17,280 nt of DNA from RGIG3701 sp017403345. Lineage in GTDB: Bacteria > Planctomycetota > Planctomycetia > Pirellulales > Thermoguttaceae. Of the stretch, positions 13,415-17,280 are shown piece by piece. The notes under the pieces are model-generated. The model was not told where the DNA came from and did not search any database. It saw only the letters and a list, made by a program, of their open reading frames with translations. Positions within the stretch are counted from its first letter, which is position 1, and each line of letters opens with the position of its first letter. The stretch spans positions 1 to 17,280 of the forward strand of contig JAFQOH010000174.1 of NCBI GenBank assembly GCA_017403345.1, given 5' to 3'. A program made the position numbers and the translations under genes.

Positions 13415-14791
13415 ATGCATCGCCGTCAATTCCACCAGACGATCCTATTTTCCTCCACCGCCGCACTGGCTCACGCCCTCCGGCCGCATTTCGTTTCCGG
13501 CACAGCGCAGACCGGCGCACAGAGTACCGCACAGAGTACCGCACAGAGAGCCGCGCAAGAGCTTGCGTCTGAAAGTGTTTGGTCTCCCGTTCTTGCCAAA
13601 ACGGAGCTCTTTACCGAACGCACGCTGGAATGGTTCACGCACGGATCCCGACCGGAATGGAATGCCGCGGATCCCGCTCAGCACGACACGTTCGCGGTCC
13701 TTCACCCCAAAACAGGGAAACGTGCGGGCCTCCCGCTTTACGTCGTCCTTCATTCGGCCGGACACAGCGTCCAGACGTGCCTGGAATGCACGAAAACAAA
13801 AGGAAACCACGATATTTACCATGCGCCGGAAAGTTTCTTCGCACTCTATGTGGACTGTGCCGCCAACCGGATCGATTGGTGGTGGGGCGGCCTGGCCGCT
13901 CATGAGACCGTCAATGATGCGAACCGAGCGAAAGCCGGCCTTGAACTGACTCCGTGCGAAAAACGGATCATCGACACGGTCAAATGGACCATCGCGAAAT
14001 ACCAGATCGACCCGGACCGCGTCTACCTGTGCGGCAACTCCATGGGAGGAAGCGGCACGCTGGGGATCGGTCTGCGTCACGGCGATATTTTTGCGGCAGT
14101 CAAAGCGAACGTTCCCGCTGGAGCTCTGCACGCCGCTCACCGAATGGGATTCATCGACGCCGACGGAAAGGAACTCCCGCCCGATGCCGTCCCCGCCGGC
14201 CTCATCCCGGAACCGCCAGTCTGCATCGATTACTCCGGCACAAACGACAGCTGGTCCAACGGACATGAATTGCTCTTCTCCGGAATGAAACGTCACCGCT
14301 ACCCGCTCATCGCCTACTGGGGAACGTTCGGACACGCGAATAATACAGAAAAGATCTGCGAAGTAAACGACCTGATCGAGTCCTTCGACTGGCTCTCCAT
14401 CCGAAAAAACGCAGCTTACCCGGTCTTCACGAACGCGCAGTGCGACGACCCGGTCCCGTGGCCGGAACGGGAAAAGTGCACGACTCCCGGACAGGTCAAC
14501 GCCTGGTTCCGATGGGAAAACGTCACGGATCTACCACGCGGATCCGAAATGGATCTCTGGCTCGTTTCCAATGAAGAACTCAACTCCAAATTCTTCACCG
14601 TCCCCCAAAGTACGACGGCAGACGTCACGCTTCGGCGTCTCCAAAGTCTGAAACTTCAGCCGGATCAGATGGTCCGCTGGGAGTATGGAACGCAGTGCGG
14701 AACGGTAAAAACCGATCCACGCGGACTCCTTTCCATCCCGTCGCTCACGCTGACGCAGCAAAAGACCCGCCTGAAACTCCGCGTGCAGTAG
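13415..14791 (+). CDS. Tat-exported alpha/beta hydrolase (esterase-like)
   Basis: Predicted exported serine hydrolase of 458 aa. The frame is open from 13283, but AAAGGAG at 13402-13408 and a twin-arginine signal (HRRQFHQ at residues 2-8, followed by a hydrophobic stretch) fix the start at 13415. Residues 31-48 are a low-complexity linker rich in AQST. The hydrolase domain (about 100-330) shows VVLHSAGHS (110-118, oxyanion-loop region), CGNSMGGSG (206-214) with nucleophile S209, TND (276-278) with probable acid D278, and GTFGHANN (303-310) with probable H307. This pattern resembles carbohydrate esterases and PHB-depolymerase-like enzymes. Residues about 350-458 look like a beta-rich accessory domain. 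Deacetylation or feruloyl release from glycans is plausible but not shown. It converges on the CorA-family gene. Confidence 0.83.
   Translation: MHRRQFHQTILFSSTAALAHALRPHFVSGTAQTGAQSTAQSTAQRAAQELASESVWSPVLAKTELFTERTLEWFTHGSRPEWNAADPAQHDTFAVLHPKTGKRAGLPLYVVLHSAGHSVQTCLECTKTKGNHDIYHAPESFFALYVDCAANRIDWWWGGLAAHETVNDANRAKAGLELTPCEKRIIDTVKWTIAKYQIDPDRVYLCGNSMGGSGTLGIGLRHGDIFAAVKANVPAGALHAAHRMGFIDADGKELPPDAVPAGLIPEPPVCIDYSGTNDSWSNGHELLFSGMKRHRYPLIAYWGTFGHANNTEKICEVNDLIESFDWLSIRKNAAYPVFTNAQCDDPVPWPEREKCTTPGQVNAWFRWENVTDLPRGSEMDLWLVSNEELNSKFFTVPQSTTADVTLRRLQSLKLQPDQMVRWEYGTQCGTVKTDPRGLLSIPSLTLTQQKTRLKLRVQ
13517..13552. repeat. 12-bp coding tandem repeat, three copies
   Basis: GCACAGAGTACC occurs at 13517 and 13529, and GCACAGAGAGCC at 13541. 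It lies just after the signal sequence of the alpha/beta hydrolase and encodes the AQST linker, so copy-number change would lengthen or shorten the linker without breaking the frame. Confidence 0.92.
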
Positions 14792-14797
14792 TTTGCC

Positions 14798-14848
14798 GCA
14801 GCCTTTTGAAGGGAGGCGAGATACCAGCCCTCCCTTCCCCAAGGCTGT
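14798..14848. terminator. Compound hairpin between convergent genes
   Basis: An inner stem AAGGGAGG (14809-14816) with CCTCCCTT (14829-14836) is enclosed by an outer stem GCAGCCTT (14798-14805) with AAGGCTGT (14841-14848). It lies seven bases after the stop of the alpha/beta hydrolase and facing the end of the CorA-family gene. There is no T tail on either strand, so bidirectional termination is likely but not certain. Confidence 0.55.
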
Positions 14849-14892
14849 GCCGAATGCGTAATGCCGATGAAGCCAATTACAAAACGGCAGCC

Positions 14893-15837
14893 TCAAAGAA
14901 GACGCATTTTCTGGAGGATCTTGAAAGTTACGCAGCTTACGATTCCGAGAAATGCAAAAAGAACGAGGTAGGCAGTCCCCATGGGAAGGTGAAGGTAATT
15001 TTCAGAGAATGCCGTAAATTCAGACATTCCGCCGATCCCCGCGATGAGATTCAGCGGCATCATGCCAAGTGAAATGAGCGTCAGACGCTTCATCAAAACG
15101 CTCACATTATTTCCCATCAGCGCGATGCGTGCGTCCGTCATTTTCGTCATGATGCTCGTCGTGATCTGTGCCGCCTGGCAGCACTGTGCACTGTCAAGCC
15201 GAATGTCGTCCAGGATCTCTTTCTGCTGCTCATTGAATCCCAAAGTCTCTGTCTTCTGGTAAATGCGCTCGATGAGCGAGTGGTTCCCATTCAGTGCGCT
15301 CACATAGTATGTCATGTGCTTGGCGACCGAGAAAAGCTCCATCAACAGTTCCGTCGAGGCCGTTTCGATGACCTCTTCCTCCTTTTGATCCATGCCGAGA
15401 CTGATCCCGCGCAGATGTTCGTGGAAGTGAAGCGTCGTGCGGTGAAGCATATTCAGAAGCACGTCGCGAATGTTCTCCATGTGCATCGGCGTGAAAAGGG
15501 TCTTCATCGGGATCTTTTCGTCACAGATGAAAAGAAGCCGGTCACCGTAAATGACGGCCCCCAGTGAAATGACGTGGAATTCGATGTTTTTCTCGGAGAC
15601 CGTGACGGGCAGGGGATGCTTACAGATGATGACGATCTTGTCGCCGCCGCGGCTTTCAATACGCGGAAGCTCGCCCGCGTCCAGCATGGAGGTCATGGTG
15701 TGCTGGCCAAGATTGAACTCCGTCTGGATGAACATTTTTTCAATCTGATCCGGCTCAGAGCAGAACAGGACCGGCGCGGACATTTGATCGTCTGCTTCAA
15801 CGAGTTTTCCATTCTCGAATACGTAGCCCGAAATCAT
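14893..15837 (-). CDS. CorA-family divalent metal transporter, GMS variant
   Basis: Predicted inner-membrane metal-ion channel of 314 aa, near the usual CorA length. The N-terminal two thirds is a soluble alpha/beta domain followed by long helices (about 115-245), as in CorA. Two membrane segments follow (about 250-272 and 286-307). The loop between them normally carries the signature GMN; here IAGIGGMSEF (265-274) reads GMS. The short C-terminal tail ends in basic residues (KILQKMRLL), as is common in the family. The GMN motif forms the selectivity filter in studied CorA proteins, so the substitution makes ion preference (Mg2+, Zn2+, Co2+ or other) uncertain. AGGAGG lies six bases before the ATG, the strongest ribosome binding site in the window. 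The gene lies 105 bases downstream of the PotD-like gene on the same strand. Confidence 0.85.
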   Translation of the reverse strand: MISGYVFENGKLVEADDQMSAPVLFCSEPDQIEKMFIQTEFNLGQHTMTSMLDAGELPRIESRGGDKIVIICKHPLPVTVSEKNIEFHVISLGAVIYGDRLLFICDEKIPMKTLFTPMHMENIRDVLLNMLHRTTLHFHEHLRGISLGMDQKEEEVIETASTELLMELFSVAKHMTYYVSALNGNHSLIERIYQKTETLGFNEQQKEILDDIRLDSAQCCQAAQITTSIMTKMTDARIALMGNNVSVLMKRLTLISLGMMPLNLIAGIGGMSEFTAFSENYLHLPMGTAYLVLFAFLGIVSCVTFKILQKMRLL

Positions 15838-15872
15838 GCCTGACCTCCTTTCTCTGCTCTGTTGGGATCTTC

Positions 15873-15906
15873 ATTCCGCAGGCTTTCACGCGAGAGTCTG
15901 CAGAAT
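15873..15906 (-). other. Intergenic hairpin between the PotD-like and CorA-family genes
   Basis: ATTCCGCAG (15873-15881) pairs with CTGCAGAAT (15898-15906) except at one position, which can form a G-U pair in the minus-strand transcript. It lies in the 105-base spacer and lacks a T tail in the reading direction, so an RNA-processing or stability role is more likely than full termination. Confidence 0.4.
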
Positions 15907-15942
15907 GAACCTTTTCTTTTTACGGAAACTTCTTCGCGACGG

Positions 15943-17031
15943 TCAGTTTGCCGCCTTGATCTCGTCCCAAATCTTCGTGAATTTCTTCACGCCTTCCTCA
16001 TCCAAATTGCGGGTGACCTGGAGCTTGGCGCGGGTCTCCTCCGGAACGATGAAACCGGGGATCGCACGCGTTTCTTCCGAAACGGCATCTGCCGCACCTG
16101 CGATCGGGACCTCGTATTTTGTGTAGTCCATGTTTCTTCCGGCATTTTTCGGATCGCACATGAAATTGATGAACTGGTGTGCGAGCTTCGGATCGTTCGC
16201 ATTGGCCGGAATGACGAAATTATCGATGCAGATGATCGCGCCTTCTTTCGGGATCACGAATCGAATGTTCGGGTCATCGGCCGTCATCTGCATGATGTCT
16301 CCGCCGTAGCCGTGAATGATGTAGTTCGCACCGGAATTCAGGTCCTGCTTGATGTCGTCCACTCCGAATTTGGCGATATTGGCGCGCCATTGGATGACGA
16401 GTTTTTTCGCCTCTTCCAGCTGAGCATCGTCTGTCGTGTTGATGTCGTAGCCAAGCGTAATGAGGGCTGCGCCGATCGTTTCACGCATATCGTCCAGCAA
16501 AGCGATCCGTTTGACGTACTTTTCATTTTCGCCGCCGTAAACGGTCCAGGAATCCGGAAGAGGATCGCACTGATCGACCAGAACGCCAAGGCCGGTGATC
16601 CCGCCGTAGTACGGAACGCAGTATTCAAAATTGGCGTCACCATTTTTGGCGGCAAGGTCTTTGTCTGCATACTGATGGACATTCGGGAGCAGAGACGGAT
16701 CCAGTTTCTGGATCAGCTGTTCGTCACGCATGATCTCCACCGTGTAGGTCGTCGGAAGGATCACGTCGTACGGAACACTGCCGGTACGGATCTTCGTAAG
16801 CATGTCCTCATTGCTCTCAAACGTGTCGAGGTGGACCGTGCAATTGAACTGCTTTTCAAAATCGGCGACTACCTGCGGATCAATGTAGTCTTCCCAAGTG
16901 TAAAAATAAAGAACGGGTTTGGATCGGCCGCATCCGGACGTCAGCGTCAGCGTCAGTCCAATAGCAAAAAAGGCCAGAAAAACAGTCAGCGTACGCGCCG
17001 TGAAAGACGCGAAGGATGAAGTTTTCGTCAT
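15943..17031 (-). CDS. potD: PotD-like polyamine-binding lipoprotein
   Basis: Predicted substrate-binding protein of a polyamine-type ABC importer, 362 aa, typical for PotD/PotF. The N-terminus is a lipoprotein signal with a lipobox ending LTSGC (cysteine 34), so it should be anchored in the periplasm or cell envelope. VLYFYTWEDYIDP (40-52) is the characteristic start of the mature PotD fold. Further family features are the PYDVILPTTYTVEIM segment (about 87-101), the LLDDMRETIGAALITLGYDI segment (about 178-197), and the IDNFVIP segment near 275. GGAG stands about ten bases upstream of the ATG, a rather wide spacing. No ATPase or permease gene is in the window; they could lie beyond the right edge, or this could be an orphan. 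Spermidine or putrescine is the likely ligand; the exact one cannot be told. Confidence 0.87.
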   Translation of the reverse strand: MTKTSSFASFTARTLTVFLAFFAIGLTLTLTSGCGRSKPVLYFYTWEDYIDPQVVADFEKQFNCTVHLDTFESNEDMLTKIRTGSVPYDVILPTTYTVEIMRDEQLIQKLDPSLLPNVHQYADKDLAAKNGDANFEYCVPYYGGITGLGVLVDQCDPLPDSWTVYGGENEKYVKRIALLDDMRETIGAALITLGYDINTTDDAQLEEAKKLVIQWRANIAKFGVDDIKQDLNSGANYIIHGYGGDIMQMTADDPNIRFVIPKEGAIICIDNFVIPANANDPKLAHQFINFMCDPKNAGRNMDYTKYEVPIAGAADAVSEETRAIPGFIVPEETRAKLQVTRNLDEEGVKKFTKIWDEIKAAN

Positions 17032-17109
17032 CTAAACGATTCTCCATTTCTTGAAAAAAGGGATGGGAATGGAAACCGGAAGGCCCGGATACAAATTTCT
17101 CTTGATCTA

Positions 17110-17280
17110 TTCAACCACAGGAGGCACTCGATCTCGCAGAAAGGGAACACGAAAACTGCGGAAACTGCGGAAACTGCAAAACTGCGGAAACTGCAAAACT
17201 GCGGAAACTGCAAAACCGCGAAAACTGCAAAACCGCGAAAACTGCAAAACCGCGAAAACTGCAAAACCGCGAAAACTGCA
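17110..17280. repeat. 17-bp tandem array arising inside a partial palindrome copy
   Basis: The stretch 17110-17155 resembles the left arm of the long palindromes and shares the exact 17-mer GAAAGGGAACACGAAAA with copy A. From 17151 it becomes a tandem array. After two short units (GAAAACTGCG, GAAACTGCG) come 17-bp units drifting from GAAACTGCAAAACTGCG to AAAACTGCAAAACCGCG. The array runs off the window end, so its total length is unknown. A minus-strand open frame through it is repeat-derived. Confidence 0.9.

Noticed and set aside
17028..17264. Minus-strand frame rich in Phe, Ser, Cys and Arg at the right end
   Set aside because: It is a translation of the 17-bp tandem array and has no independent coding evidence.

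Overview
The window is about 17.3 kb of roughly 55% GC bacterial DNA with eleven convincing protein genes. The gene set suggests a carbohydrate-degrading member of the PVC group, perhaps Planctomycetota or Lentisphaerota, possibly from a gut or other organic-rich habitat. The clues are a secreted DUF4838 protein, a secreted clan GH-A glycoside hydrolase, a Tat-exported esterase-like protein, a beta-lactamase/NamZ-type fusion, and canonical AAGGAG ribosome binding sites throughout. This placement is inference: there is no rRNA or other marker gene here. Both ends of the window lie inside short tandem repeat arrays, as expected if it is a whole contig whose assembly stopped at repeats.

Region 1 (1-7126, plus strand): a C-rich 14/15-bp array abuts an FGGY sugar kinase (xylulokinase-like). 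Then come a secreted GH-A hydrolase, a large secreted DUF4838 protein and a UPF0173 metallo-hydrolase. The first three form a plausible sugar-release and sugar-phosphorylation set, although each has its own intergenic region.

Region 2 (7215-12911, minus strand): in transcription order these are a very acidic repeat protein with one C-terminal membrane segment, an enolase-superfamily enzyme close behind it (probable two-gene operon), a HAD-family hydrolase with its own promoter, and a serine beta-lactamase-fold protein fused to a shortened, degenerate DUF1343/NamZ-like domain.

Region 3 (13131-17280): a promoter and structured leader precede a plus-strand Tat-exported alpha/beta hydrolase. This gene converges on a minus-strand pair: a PotD-like lipoprotein, and downstream of it a CorA-family transporter with GMS in place of the GMN signature.

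Non-coding DNA carries much of the interest. A long imperfect palindrome with an A/T core occurs in two intergenic regions (about 1748-1905 and 9250-9425), and a partial third copy seeds the 17-bp array at the right end. Short tandem repeats of 10, 12, 14/15, 17, 21 and 42/45 bp are scattered through the window. No tRNA, rRNA, CRISPR array, transposase or phage gene was seen. The best candidates for something undescribed are the acidic repeat membrane protein with its enzyme partner, the degenerate NamZ-type fusion, and the palindrome family.
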